Positions 47,383 through 56,488 of a DNA stretch of 64,000 bases are shown here, piece by piece. Position numbers and translations under genes: made by a program. This DNA is from an uncultured Glaciecola sp. Lineage in GTDB: Bacteria; Pseudomonadota; Gammaproteobacteria; Enterobacterales; Alteromonadaceae. Under the pieces are notes generated by a model that worked only from the letters and a program-made list of their open reading frames with translations, ran no database searches and had not been told where the DNA came from. Numbering within the stretch: position 1 is the first letter of the stretch; each line of letters opens with the position of its first letter. The DNA lies in NCBI GenBank assembly GCA_947496235.1, contig CANMCE010000010.1, positions 87,563-151,562 on the forward strand. The letters are read 5' to 3'.

Positions 47383-49806
47383 TTATTTGGCTAACTTATA
47401 CACCTCACTGGCTGCCATTAAAAAGGCGCCAGTGGCAAAAGGTTCGCTGTTTTTAGGAGCAAAACCATAAGGCGCCGCGCCAATAGGTTGCACATTTTCT
47501 AATTTTCCTTGCTCCGTAACGCTATCGGTTAGTGCATTCCATCCAGTCATGACAGCTTGCTTGTAGCTATCATCCAGCAAACCATTATTTATGCCCCAAG
47601 CAAGTGAATATACAGCAAAGCTACTGCCGCTGGTTTCTTTTGCGGTATGAGTATCAGGGTCTAATAATCCAGGTCGCCATAATCCGTTGTCTTGTTGGGC
47701 TTTGCGAAATGCATTGGCCATTTCTTTAAACTGCTTCACATAATTCGCATAATCGGGATGGTCTTTAGGGAAGTATTCGATTACCTGAGCAAGTCCAGCT
47801 ATAGACCAGCCAGTGCCTCTGGCCCAGTGAATAGTTTGGCCATTGCGCTCTCGCAAATCTAAATAGGATTCATCACGAAAATACAAACCAATCTCGGGGC
47901 TGTACAGTCGTTCAGCTGTTGCCCACCATTCCTCGTTCATAAAGTTCAGATACTTTTCATCTTCGGTGGCCTGATACATCAACAAGAATGACATGGGGCC
48001 CATGAACAAGGCATCACTCCAGCCCCAGCGCTCGCGCCCACCGGGTGTTCCCCAATCAAGACTAGCGGTAGGCCGGTTTTGAATAATTTCGTCCAGACGG
48101 TGTTTAGAAGGCAGTAGCATTTTTTCTTGCTCATATTGCAAGTACAAGCGCAGATAGGCTTGCGATACCGCATAATCGTCGGCATCAAAGAAACCCAAAC
48201 GTGCACCGTGTTTCCATTCAATGGCATCTGATTGCTGAATAACTTTTTGGATTAAATCGGCTTCCGGGACTATATTTGCGACCATTATATTGCCAATATA
48301 AAAAGGTGCCATGGTCCAACTCGTAGGGTCATAATCCCAGCCTGCAGGTACATTTTGCCATTGCCAAAGGGCGGCTTTTTCAGCAATCTTGGCGATCTTT
48401 GCTTTTTCTAATGGTGAGTTCTTATTAATGCTCAATTCACCACTAGGTGTAGGGGTTAGGTTTTGATGGCGCTCCCAATTTGGACTCCAAATTAAAAGAT
48501 CGAGTTCGCTTGGTGGCGTATCTGCAGCTGAGTGATCGTTGCCGTCAATTTGGGTCACATCCTGTATTAGCATCTGTGCTTGGCCCATTCTACGCCATTG
48601 CTCAGGGTCAAAACTCGGTTCCCATGCACCTAGATTGCCATCAACCAAGCGGCGTAATTCCCATTTAGGTTGATTAAGATCTTTGACGGTTGCAGCTATC
48701 ACCGCATCTTCAAAATCATCGCGATAAATCAGATGAAACCAACTGTTATGCCAGTCAGATTCCACTAACAATAAGGGTCTAGAATATGGCGGTCTTTTGG
48801 TGCCCATACCCTTTAAATCAAAGTTCTCTTTTGGCGGTGGCGCACTGACGGTTTCCCAAGTCTCTTTGGTATAATGCACAACTCGAAATCTTGGCTTTTG
48901 ATCAGGGGAATCAGCCCAGTAATTAGCAATAAAAGGATTGCTCAAACGATCCGCAGCTACCATCGGGGGATTCATAAGTTTGTGATTTTGCGGAATGCGA
49001 GTCACATATTCCACGTTATCAGCAGTGATGGGGAGATAAACTTTTTCGCCATCTATGGTTTGCCAGCTTTGACCTTGGTCTTTTGACTGAACATAAAATA
49101 AGTCGTGATTAGTGGCAACGTCTGGCGTTTCACGCCACACCCAGGCTAAATGCATGACGTCATTTTTATCAATATCCATGCTCCAGTAGGCACTGCGAAT
49201 ACCTTCGCCGTCTAGTACATTGTCATTAAGGCTACGCCACTTTTGTTCCGATACTGAATAGTAATTCATTTTCATAACGCCGCGGCCAGAACCACCATCT
49301 CTATATTGAAAAATTAAATCTCCGTTGCTTAGTCGGTAAAAATGTGGGTAGGTGAGGCTACTTTCGCCTGCACCAAGCATAGGCGCTTTTTTGATTTGTA
49401 AGCTGCCTGCTTTTTCGCCCTTAGCATAATTTAATGGGGAGTTATGATGGTTCCAACTGACATGTAAAATGCCACTACCATCCACAATTAAACTGATGCT
49501 GTTGTGCGCATCTGCAGTATTTCCTTTGAACTCTGTAACCTGCTTTTGCCAATGCTTTTCACCTAATCGACGTTTTGCTAGCACTAGTCTACTTTGCGCA
49601 TCATAAAACCCTGTATATTGATATGTGCTATGAGTGAAAATGTTTTGTCTTCCACCGGAAACTACATTCACTGAGCTTCCTGAATAAGCGTTTGGCGCAA
49701 TTTTAATTGTTTGCTCTGTGATAGCAGTTGATATGTCTTGCCCCATTCCTATTGAGGGTACTGCTAGGCAAACTAAAACAACCAACAGGCTTTTTACTTT
49801 CTTCAT
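47383..49806 (-). CDS. secreted BNR_4 lyase-like / GH105 unsaturated uronyl hydrolase fusion
   Basis: 807 residues with a signal peptide (MKKVKSLLVVLVCLAVPSIGMG). Residues about 30-400 are a BNR-type propeller (NSISLIVDGSGILHVSWNHH, PHFYRLSNGDLIFQYRDG, RSAYWSMDIDKNDVMHLAWVWRE) of the kind found in ulvan lyases PL24/PL25 and related proteins. Residues about 465-805 are a GH105 alpha/alpha barrel with WGWSDALFMGP (candidate catalytic Asp) and IHWARGTGW (His). GH105 enzymes remove the unsaturated uronate left by polysaccharide lyases, so the fusion could couple cleavage and trimming. A uronate-containing algal polysaccharide is the likely substrate; which one is not known. A LacI-type operator lies in front. 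Confidence 0.82.
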   Translation of the reverse strand: MKKVKSLLVVLVCLAVPSIGMGQDISTAITEQTIKIAPNAYSGSSVNVVSGGRQNIFTHSTYQYTGFYDAQSRLVLAKRRLGEKHWQKQVTEFKGNTADAHNSISLIVDGSGILHVSWNHHNSPLNYAKGEKAGSLQIKKAPMLGAGESSLTYPHFYRLSNGDLIFQYRDGGSGRGVMKMNYYSVSEQKWRSLNDNVLDGEGIRSAYWSMDIDKNDVMHLAWVWRETPDVATNHDLFYVQSKDQGQSWQTIDGEKVYLPITADNVEYVTRIPQNHKLMNPPMVAADRLSNPFIANYWADSPDQKPRFRVVHYTKETWETVSAPPPKENFDLKGMGTKRPPYSRPLLLVESDWHNSWFHLIYRDDFEDAVIAATVKDLNQPKWELRRLVDGNLGAWEPSFDPEQWRRMGQAQMLIQDVTQIDGNDHSAADTPPSELDLLIWSPNWERHQNLTPTPSGELSINKNSPLEKAKIAKIAEKAALWQWQNVPAGWDYDPTSWTMAPFYIGNIMVANIVPEADLIQKVIQQSDAIEWKHGARLGFFDADDYAVSQAYLRLYLQYEQEKMLLPSKHRLDEIIQNRPTASLDWGTPGGRERWGWSDALFMGPMSFLLMYQATEDEKYLNFMNEEWWATAERLYSPEIGLYFRDESYLDLRERNGQTIHWARGTGWSIAGLAQVIEYFPKDHPDYANYVKQFKEMANAFRKAQQDNGLWRPGLLDPDTHTAKETSGSSFAVYSLAWGINNGLLDDSYKQAVMTGWNALTDSVTEQGKLENVQPIGAAPYGFAPKNSEPFATGAFLMAASEVYKLAK

Positions 49807-49836
49807 TTTTTATAAATCACATAGATTAAATTCACA

Positions 49837-49856
49837 CAATGTTAACGTTTACATTG
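49837..49856. promoter_or_regulatory. LacI-family operator-like palindrome before the GH105 fusion gene
   Basis: CAATGTTAACGTTTACATTG, a 20-bp palindrome with one mismatched pair and the central CG typical of LacI/CcpA-type operators. It lies 31-50 bp upstream of the lyase/GH105 start and a LacI regulator is encoded 1.3 kb away. Confidence 0.65.
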
Positions 49857-50012
49857 GCATATTAACATTGTTGAGATTAATTTTAGATTTATTATTTTAT
49901 TTGAAATCCTTATCCCTTTATTTTGAGTAAGCGATTGATATAGTGGGATAACGGTTGTTATTCATGCCAATATGGTTGTAATCATATTTATCGCATCACC
50001 TTTTTTATTTTG

Positions 50013-50468
50013 ATGTTTCACAGTTACCCAACCTTTACTAATAACGCGAATGAGTCAAATGAACCACCTGATCGTGATATCACGGGATTTGAAGCAGGCG
50101 ATGAGCTTCAACCTTTATGGGAATTCGGTGTTGCCGGCGGGGTTGGCGATACGCCTAACTATCCAGCATCTTCAGAGAGAAATTTTATTGCTTTGGCCGC
50201 GCCATATTTTGTTTATCGTGGTGAAATACTTCGGATAGGTGACGGAGGTGTGCGCGCAGTCGTTGTTGATGACGAGCGCTGGGAACTCGATTTCTCGTTC
50301 GGCGGCGCCTTTAATGCAGATAGTGAGGATGACAGTGTGCGAGCTGGAATGCCTGAATTAGATTACTTATTCGAAGTTGGCCCGCTGTTTGAACGTAAAA
50401 ACACCCTTCAGTTTGGTGCTGGATTTGTCTGGCGCATTTACACTAGTGATCAAAAGACGACTTATTAA
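50013..50468 (+). pseudogene. MipA/OmpV family outer-membrane protein remnant
   Basis: About 151 residues. LQPLWEFGVAGGVGDTPNYPAS, APYFVYRGEILRIGDGGVRA and ERWELDFSFGGAFNADSEDDSVRAGMPELDYLFEVGP are clear MipA/OmpV family segments. The family usually has about 250-280 residues and a signal peptide. Here no signal peptide is encoded, and after LFEVGP the sequence jumps to a strand-like QFGAGFVWRIYTSD and stops, suggesting an internal deletion as well as loss of the 5' end. I therefore call it a remnant; a short functional form is less likely. Confidence 0.7.
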
Positions 50469-50479
50469 CGCTGAAAATC

Positions 50480-51007
50480 TTAGTTGCTGTTAGTGGATTC
50501 AAAATGCTTGCTGATAATTTGCTTTGCCAGTGCATTACTGTGACGTTTGCCGTCTAATAAAATCACATTTTCGTCATTATCGAAGGGTTCTAACTGGTCA
50601 AATTGATCTGCTAAAAGCCTTGGGTTAAAGAAGTGCTTGCGCGAGGCTAACCTGTGTTCTAAAACATCAAAGGGTAGGTCAATAAAGTAATGTTGAGAAT
50701 ACGCATAACTTGCCGCAATTTTTGCTCGGTGATGTTGTTTTAAACCTGAGTAGGCTAGCACACAACTGATATTCGCTGCAGCCTTTTCTGATAGAAAAGT
50801 GCAAAGGCGCTCGATCCAAGCGATTCTTATTTCTTCCGTTAAACCAATGCCTTTCGCCATTAGGTTTTTGGCATCAGTAGAATGAAAATCATCTGCATCT
50901 ACATATTCGATTTGTGCTTTATCTGCGACCTTTTTGGCTAATGTTGATTTGCCTGAACCGCTAACTCCCATAATGTTAATTAACATCGGCTCCATTTTTG
51001 TTAACAT
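50480..51007 (-). CDS. gluconokinase-like carbohydrate kinase
   Basis: 175 residues from ATG 51007 (AGGA 7 bp upstream) or 168 from ATG 50986 (GGAG 6 bp upstream); both starts are credible. The P-loop INIMGVSGSGKSTLAKKVA, DADDFHSTDAKNLMAKGIGLTEEIRIAWIERL, AYSGLKQHHRAKI, and SRKHFFNPRLLADQFDQLEPFD match the gntK/idnK family that phosphorylates gluconate. Some key positions vary (AYSGLK where ACSALK is usual), so a related sugar acid is possible. Divergent from a LacI regulator. Confidence 0.82.
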   Translation of the reverse strand: MLTKMEPMLINIMGVSGSGKSTLAKKVADKAQIEYVDADDFHSTDAKNLMAKGIGLTEEIRIAWIERLCTFLSEKAAANISCVLAYSGLKQHHRAKIAASYAYSQHYFIDLPFDVLEHRLASRKHFFNPRLLADQFDQLEPFDNDENVILLDGKRHSNALAKQIISKHFESTNSN

Positions 51008-51027
51008 TCAGCAGTCCTATATACCTT

Positions 51028-51041
51028 TGTTTACGTTGTCA
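51028..51041. promoter_or_regulatory. second LacI-type operator-like site in the gluconokinase/lacI gap
   Basis: TGTTTACGTTGTCA matches 11 of 14 positions of the operator-like core at 49840-49853 (TGTTAACGTTTACA). It lies between the divergent gluconokinase and LacI genes. A further perfect palindrome, TTGTTAACAA, is at 51074-51083 just before the LacI start. Confidence 0.45.
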
Positions 51042-51091
51042 AATTATCCCAGCGTTTAGTATAATGCAATAAATTGTTAACAAACTGCCCT

Positions 51092-52096
51092 ATGTCCACT
51101 ATTTACGAAGTATCAAAACTTGCTGGTGTTTCTTTAGCAACCGTATCTCGCGTTATGAACGGCAGTGCACGAGTGAGTGAAACCACTCAACGCAAAGTTA
51201 AAGACGCCATGGAGCAATTAGGCTATCGACCTAATTCTGCTGCAATAAGCTTGGCCTCTAAGCGTTCAAATTGCATAGGTATTTTGGTTGCAGAATTAGA
51301 CGGCGTGTTCTTCGGCAGTATGATGAGCGGTATCGAAGCAACTCTGCGAGAGTTTAACAAGCACGTAGTGGTAACAGCCGGTCACAGTGATGAAAAAGAT
51401 GAGTTAGACGGAATTGAGTTTCTGCGTACTCGCAACTGTGACGCAATAATTGTACACGCTGAGAAGCTTACCGATGCCCAATTAATAGAATTGGCAAAGG
51501 GTGACATTCCCTTGTTTATTATTAACCGAAATATTCAAGAAATTGCCAATCGGTGTATCTCCTTAGATAATATTTACGGTGGCTACTTAGCGACCAAGCA
51601 TGTGTTGGAAAATGGCCATAGAGATATCGTCAATATATCGGGTCCAGACTATAAAATGGATGCTAGCGAACGGGTTGTTGGATTCAAAAATGCGCTGGAA
51701 GAATACGCCATAGACTATGATCCTGAGCGTATTTTTATTGGGAACTATCATCAAGAAAGTGGTGCCGCAGCCATTGATCATTTTCTAGAACAACAAATCC
51801 CCTTTACGGCGGTTATTTGCGGCAACGATCAAATGGCAATTGGCGCGATGTCCAGATTACGAGAACTTAATCGCACGCCTGCTGAAGACGTTGCTATAGT
51901 CGGCTTCGATGATGTGTCCTTTGCTGCTTGTACATTTCCAACACTCACAACCATTCGTTACCCAATTGATAAAATGGGCCAACAAATGGCAAATTTAGTG
52001 TTATCTAAAGTCTATCAAATCAAGATTTCTACACAGATTCAGCACAGTTTTGAACCCTTGCTGATCCAAAGACAATCAGTAAATGCAATAGGTTAG
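51092..52096 (+). CDS. LacI family transcriptional regulator
   Basis: 334 residues from the ATG at 51092. Helix-turn-helix TIYEVSKLAGVSLATVSRVMNGSARVSETTQRKV at the N-terminus, hinge YRPNSAAISLASKRS, and a periplasmic-binding-protein-like sensor domain ending FEPLLIQRQS. GntR-type members of this family sense gluconate. The adjacent gluconokinase and the operator-like sites before it and the lyase/GH105 gene suggest a small sugar-acid regulon. Its stop overlaps the next gene's stop by 4 bp. Confidence 0.93.
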   Translation: MSTIYEVSKLAGVSLATVSRVMNGSARVSETTQRKVKDAMEQLGYRPNSAAISLASKRSNCIGILVAELDGVFFGSMMSGIEATLREFNKHVVVTAGHSDEKDELDGIEFLRTRNCDAIIVHAEKLTDAQLIELAKGDIPLFIINRNIQEIANRCISLDNIYGGYLATKHVLENGHRDIVNISGPDYKMDASERVVGFKNALEEYAIDYDPERIFIGNYHQESGAAAIDHFLEQQIPFTAVICGNDQMAIGAMSRLRELNRTPAEDVAIVGFDDVSFAACTFPTLTTIRYPIDKMGQQMANLVLSKVYQIKISTQIQHSFEPLLIQRQSVNAIG

Positions 52097-53055
52097 GCTG
52101 CCCCTATACCGTCGACACCAATGATTCTGCCCAGTTCAATAATACGAGTTTGCGGCATTTCTTTGGCTTGAAATAGCAGATCTTCACCTGCTCTAAACAA
52201 CTCTTTGGCATTGCCACCGCCAGCAGGCGCAGCTACTGCAACAACTATTGTACAACTTACTTCGCTAGCGGTTTCTTCACGATTAGTAATAAAGTGAGGA
52301 TCGTCGAAACAGGCTTCAATTTGTTTTGCTTTAAGATTAGCGCCATCCACTGAACAATCTGACAGTAAAAGACCGAACAAATCGTTGTCTAAAGAGGCAA
52401 ACAGATCCCCCGGCCTAGCACCTAAACCGGAAAGTGCCTCAGCTATTGCCGCTGTTAATCTAAAATATTCTTCTTGCCCGTAAGCGTTTTTGTAGTCCTG
52501 AATATTTTCTAAGCGTACAAAAATAAGCGAAATATGATGCCAGTAACGCGCACATCGAGACCACTCACGCGCTAGCACATCGCGAAATTTAGAAGCGTTA
52601 GGTAGATGGGTAAGGGGATCAATAAATATTAAGGATTCTAAACGTTTGGTTTTTCTATACTGAGTTGCGTGTCGCATTATTCTAGCGACTAATTCTGTTG
52701 TCGCAGCGGGTTTGGTAATAAAATCTGCGCCTCCAGATTCAAAGGCCTTTGCTTTGACTGCAGGATCATCTTGCGAGGATACAAAAATAACAGGAATATT
52801 TTGTGTGTATTGGCTGTTACGCAAACGCGTACAGAATTGAATACCGTCTTCATCTGGCATTAAAACATCTAATAAAATGGTATCCGGTAATGGATTATTG
52901 TGAAGAAGTTCCCATGCCTTTTCACCCGATTTAGCAAAGGCTAGGGAAAAATGCTTAGACAAGGTATTAGCATAGAGTTTTAACTCTATGTCATTGTCGT
53001 CAATTACCATGACGCGGAACTGCATATCCTGGGTCGATTCAGCGTTGTATTCCAT
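52093..53055 (-). CDS. response regulator with degenerate GGDEF domain
   Basis: 320 residues. Receiver domain (MVIDDNDIELKLYANTLS, TILLDVLMPDEDGIQF, ITKPAATTELVARI) followed by a GGDEF-like domain (FIDPLTHLPNASKFRDVLAREW...). The catalytic loop reads ASLDNDLFGLLLSD where active cyclases have RYGGDEF, so diguanylate cyclase activity is unlikely. It may bind nucleotides or act as a scaffold. No histidine kinase is encoded beside it. Confidence 0.88.
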   Translation of the reverse strand: MEYNAESTQDMQFRVMVIDDNDIELKLYANTLSKHFSLAFAKSGEKAWELLHNNPLPDTILLDVLMPDEDGIQFCTRLRNSQYTQNIPVIFVSSQDDPAVKAKAFESGGADFITKPAATTELVARIMRHATQYRKTKRLESLIFIDPLTHLPNASKFRDVLAREWSRCARYWHHISLIFVRLENIQDYKNAYGQEEYFRLTAAIAEALSGLGARPGDLFASLDNDLFGLLLSDCSVDGANLKAKQIEACFDDPHFITNREETASEVSCTIVVAVAAPAGGGNAKELFRAGEDLLFQAKEMPQTRIIELGRIIGVDGIGAA

Positions 53056-53289
53056 GCAGCCATTGTCCTTATGTGCAAGAAACGATCAGAGCAGACTCAG
53101 TAACTCTTGCTCACTTAACAATAAATTTACACCAGGATCGCTGTATTCGCAATTAAATAGGTAAAAAAGAAAAATTTTATATTTAGATGAACTTTTCTTA
53201 CTCAAATCCTTATTCAAAATTTACACTACGAACAAATCAGCTATACTGGCGGCCTTTGGTTTAGGCCTACCAACTGAGACAAAAACACG

Positions 53290-55230
53290 ATGTCGGAAAA
53301 ACAACAAGATATTTCACCTGATTGGACAATCGAAGACGCAGAGCGCACTTATGGCGTATCTAGTTGGGGTGGAGGCTATTTTCAAATTGGTGAAAATGGC
53401 AATGTACAAGTGGTTCCCCAACCGTCGACTCCCGATGTAAAAATCGATTTCGGCGCAGTGATTGAAGAAATCCAACAAGAGAATATTCAATTTCCCTTGG
53501 TAATCCGCTTTCACGATATTTTGCGCTCTCAAGTAGTCACGTTAAATGAAACTTTCCGCCAAGTGATTAAAGAATACAAATACAACGGCGAGTATCGCGG
53601 CGTATATCCGATTAAAGTGAATCAGATGCGCGAAGTGGTGGAAGAAATTGTAGACGCAGGCGAACCTTACAATTTTGGTTTGGAAGCTGGATCAAAGCCA
53701 GAGCTTTTGGCTGTATTAGCCTACAACACTAACCCAGAAGCACTCACCATTTTAAATGGCTACAAAGACGAAGAATTTATGCGTTTGGCATTATTAGGTC
53801 GACGATTGGGCCGAAAAATAGTCGTGGTCATTGAGAAATACTCCGAGCTGGTACTTTTGGTTAAGTTGAGTAAGCAATTAGGCATTTCTCCAATTGTTGG
53901 TTTGCGAGCCAAAATGCAAGTAAAAAGCATGGGACGATGGCAAGGTTCTGCTGGAGAACGCGCTAAATTTGGCTTAACAATGGCTGAAATTATCAAAGCA
54001 GCACGCTATTTAGAACAACATGACATGTCAGATACGCTGCAATTGTTGCATTTTCACATAGGTAGCCAACTACCCGATATTTGGGCAATCAAAGAAGCGG
54101 TGAGTGAAAGTGCGCGCATTTATGCTGACCTAGTTAAAATGGGTTTTCCGCTGTCTTATGTCGACGTTGGTGGCGGTCTTGGAATAGATTACGATGGTAC
54201 CAAATCTACCAGTGATTCATCGCGCAACTATAGTTTGCAAGAATATGTTGCTGACGTGGTATATGGCCTGCGTGAGATGTGTGATCTAGAAGGTGTGCCT
54301 CATCCTAATATTGTGTCGGAAAGTGGCCGAGCAATCACTGCGCACCATAGTATGGTAGTTACTGAAGTGGTTGGGGAAATCACGCCAGACGGCGCTGACA
54401 TAGATACCACGCCGAAAGAAGGCGACCATTTCCTGCTGAAGAATTTGTACTATTTGCATACCCATTTGGCAGAACAAAAAAATATGCAGGAAGTATTCAA
54501 TGACGCAACTCAGTACAAAGAGCAAGCTTCTCATGCATTCAAGTTACGTGTCATCAGTTTGGAAGAGCTGGCGAAGATTGAAACCCTGTATTGGAAAATC
54601 ATGCGTCAGGTTAATAACTATTACAAAGGTGCTGATTTTGTGCCTGCAGAAGTGCAAACTTTGGATTTTTCATTAAGTTCGCAGTATTTGTGTAATTTCT
54701 CAATATTCCAGTCAGCTGTGGATAGTTGGGCAATCGATCAGATTTTACCAGTGGTTCCACTTACCGGATTGCAAAACGCACCTGTGAAAAACTGTTCCTT
54801 GGTGGATATTACCTGTGACAGTGATGGCAAGATCGACAAATTCATTATTGAATATGAAAACAGTCAAGTATTGCCTATGCATCAAATTGATAAAGACAAA
54901 CCCTTGTATCTTGGTTTGTTTTTAACTGGGGCCTATCAAGATGTCATGGGCGATATGCACAACTTATTTGGTCGCTTGAATGAAGTGCATATTTTTAGTC
55001 ATGATGACGATCCAGAAGACTTTTACATTGAAGAGATCATCAAGGGCTCTACCATTGAGCAAGTGCTTTCTGTGATGCAGTATCACCCTAAATCTATGGC
55101 GATTGACGTAAAACGCTTAATCGATAAAGAAGTATCTGAAGGTAAAATTAAGCCGCGTGAAGGGGTTAAATGGACAGACTTCTACGAAGAATGTCTTGCT
55201 GGATACACCTATTTACGGACTAAAAAGTAA
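53290..55230 (+). CDS. speA: biosynthetic arginine decarboxylase
   Basis: 646 residues, the size of SpeA. PLP-dependent, makes agmatine for putrescine. Motifs: start WTIEDAERTYGVSSWGGGYFQIGENG, PLP-binding Lys in YRGVYPIKVNQMREVVEEI, FHIGSQLPDI, VDVGGGLGIDYDGT, and SESGRAITAHHS. The stop codon directly abuts the stop of the convergent diguanylate cyclase gene. The 234 bp upstream hold no other gene that I can support. Confidence 0.97.
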   Translation: MSEKQQDISPDWTIEDAERTYGVSSWGGGYFQIGENGNVQVVPQPSTPDVKIDFGAVIEEIQQENIQFPLVIRFHDILRSQVVTLNETFRQVIKEYKYNGEYRGVYPIKVNQMREVVEEIVDAGEPYNFGLEAGSKPELLAVLAYNTNPEALTILNGYKDEEFMRLALLGRRLGRKIVVVIEKYSELVLLVKLSKQLGISPIVGLRAKMQVKSMGRWQGSAGERAKFGLTMAEIIKAARYLEQHDMSDTLQLLHFHIGSQLPDIWAIKEAVSESARIYADLVKMGFPLSYVDVGGGLGIDYDGTKSTSDSSRNYSLQEYVADVVYGLREMCDLEGVPHPNIVSESGRAITAHHSMVVTEVVGEITPDGADIDTTPKEGDHFLLKNLYYLHTHLAEQKNMQEVFNDATQYKEQASHAFKLRVISLEELAKIETLYWKIMRQVNNYYKGADFVPAEVQTLDFSLSSQYLCNFSIFQSAVDSWAIDQILPVVPLTGLQNAPVKNCSLVDITCDSDGKIDKFIIEYENSQVLPMHQIDKDKPLYLGLFLTGAYQDVMGDMHNLFGRLNEVHIFSHDDDPEDFYIEEIIKGSTIEQVLSVMQYHPKSMAIDVKRLIDKEVSEGKIKPREGVKWTDFYEECLAGYTYLRTKK

Positions 55231-56412
55231 TCAGACTCTATCTTGGTCGAAATCCAAGTTTTCAAAATATTTAACTCGATTTCGACCTTGATTTTTTGCT
55301 TCAATTAACGCTTTATCAGCGCGGTCTAGAAGTTGGTGAGCATCCATTTTTGCAAGTGGAGGCAAGGTGGTTACACCTATACTCACAGTCACAGATTTCA
55401 AATACGAAAGTTTAGACGCCATGTGTTCGATACGTTGTTCTTGAACTCTTAATTGTAACTTTTCAGCAAATGAAAAAGCCCCTTTGGCATCAATATTTGG
55501 CAATAGTATCGCAAACTCCTCACCACCGTAACGAGACAAAACGTCGCCGTTCCTATTCGCTAATCCTGCTAGAATATGACCCACTTCAACCAGTAAATTA
55601 TCACCGGCTATGTGTCCATAGTGTTCATTAAACTCTCGGAAGTGGTCCACATCCACTAATAGAATGGATAAAGGCGTGTGGTTTCTATAAGCACGACCGA
55701 TTTCAGACGAAAGTACTTCATCAAAATAGCGTCTATTGTAAAGTCCAGTTAAGCCATCGCGTCGGGAAATCTCATGTAGCTGTTGTTCAACAACTTTACG
55801 TTTTTGCATCTCATGTTCATATTGATGATTCAACGTAATTGAGCGACGAAATGCTAGATTAACGTTCTTCACAATAAAAAAAGCCGTTAATGAATATAGG
55901 CCTAATACACTTGCAGTAAACAACCCCGTTTGGCCACCATAAAAAAGCACAAAAAATAGGTTTGGAATAACTACTGGGATAAAGAAACTAAACAATGCGG
56001 ATAAACTAAAACCATAAGCGATGACCGCAGACGAAGACAAAGCAATGACAAACAAACCGTTAATCAATACATATTCAGATGATATCGCAGGAATTAAGGT
56101 TATAAATCCATAGCTATAAAAAATGCCCGAGGCTAGAGAAAGTGCTAACCATAGGTGTTTCCATTTTTGTTTCTTACTGACTTCCATTTCTTGGCTTTTC
56201 TGCTGATATAAAATAAAAGTCGCTAAACGGCAAGAAAGGATGAGAAGAATAACGGACAACCAAGTAAATAAATATTCTGAATTATGGCTTTCATACAACC
56301 AGAATACAAAGATGGAGGCTGCAATAAAATGACCAACAACTAGCCTGGGAATTTGTTTATATAACAGGTCGATAATTTCTGACTGTGCTAAGTCAGTGAT
56401 GTTAGTCTTCAT
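55231..56412 (-). CDS. membrane diguanylate cyclase (GGDEF)
   Basis: 393 residues. About six membrane helices in residues 20-185, a short coiled coil, and a GGDEF domain with SRYGGEEFAILLPN at about residue 305. The inhibitory I-site RNGD lies five residues before GGEEF, so product inhibition is expected. No separate sensory domain; the membrane part may be the sensor. Makes cyclic di-GMP. Confidence 0.92.
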   Translation of the reverse strand: MKTNITDLAQSEIIDLLYKQIPRLVVGHFIAASIFVFWLYESHNSEYLFTWLSVILLILSCRLATFILYQQKSQEMEVSKKQKWKHLWLALSLASGIFYSYGFITLIPAISSEYVLINGLFVIALSSSAVIAYGFSLSALFSFFIPVVIPNLFFVLFYGGQTGLFTASVLGLYSLTAFFIVKNVNLAFRRSITLNHQYEHEMQKRKVVEQQLHEISRRDGLTGLYNRRYFDEVLSSEIGRAYRNHTPLSILLVDVDHFREFNEHYGHIAGDNLLVEVGHILAGLANRNGDVLSRYGGEEFAILLPNIDAKGAFSFAEKLQLRVQEQRIEHMASKLSYLKSVTVSIGVTTLPPLAKMDAHQLLDRADKALIEAKNQGRNRVKYFENLDFDQDRV

Positions 56413-56488
56413 GTAATTGTCTCAATGTTTACTGCTACGCCTTCCATGCATTTCCTTTATATCGGCTGCAGCTTTGTGATTTTTAGTC

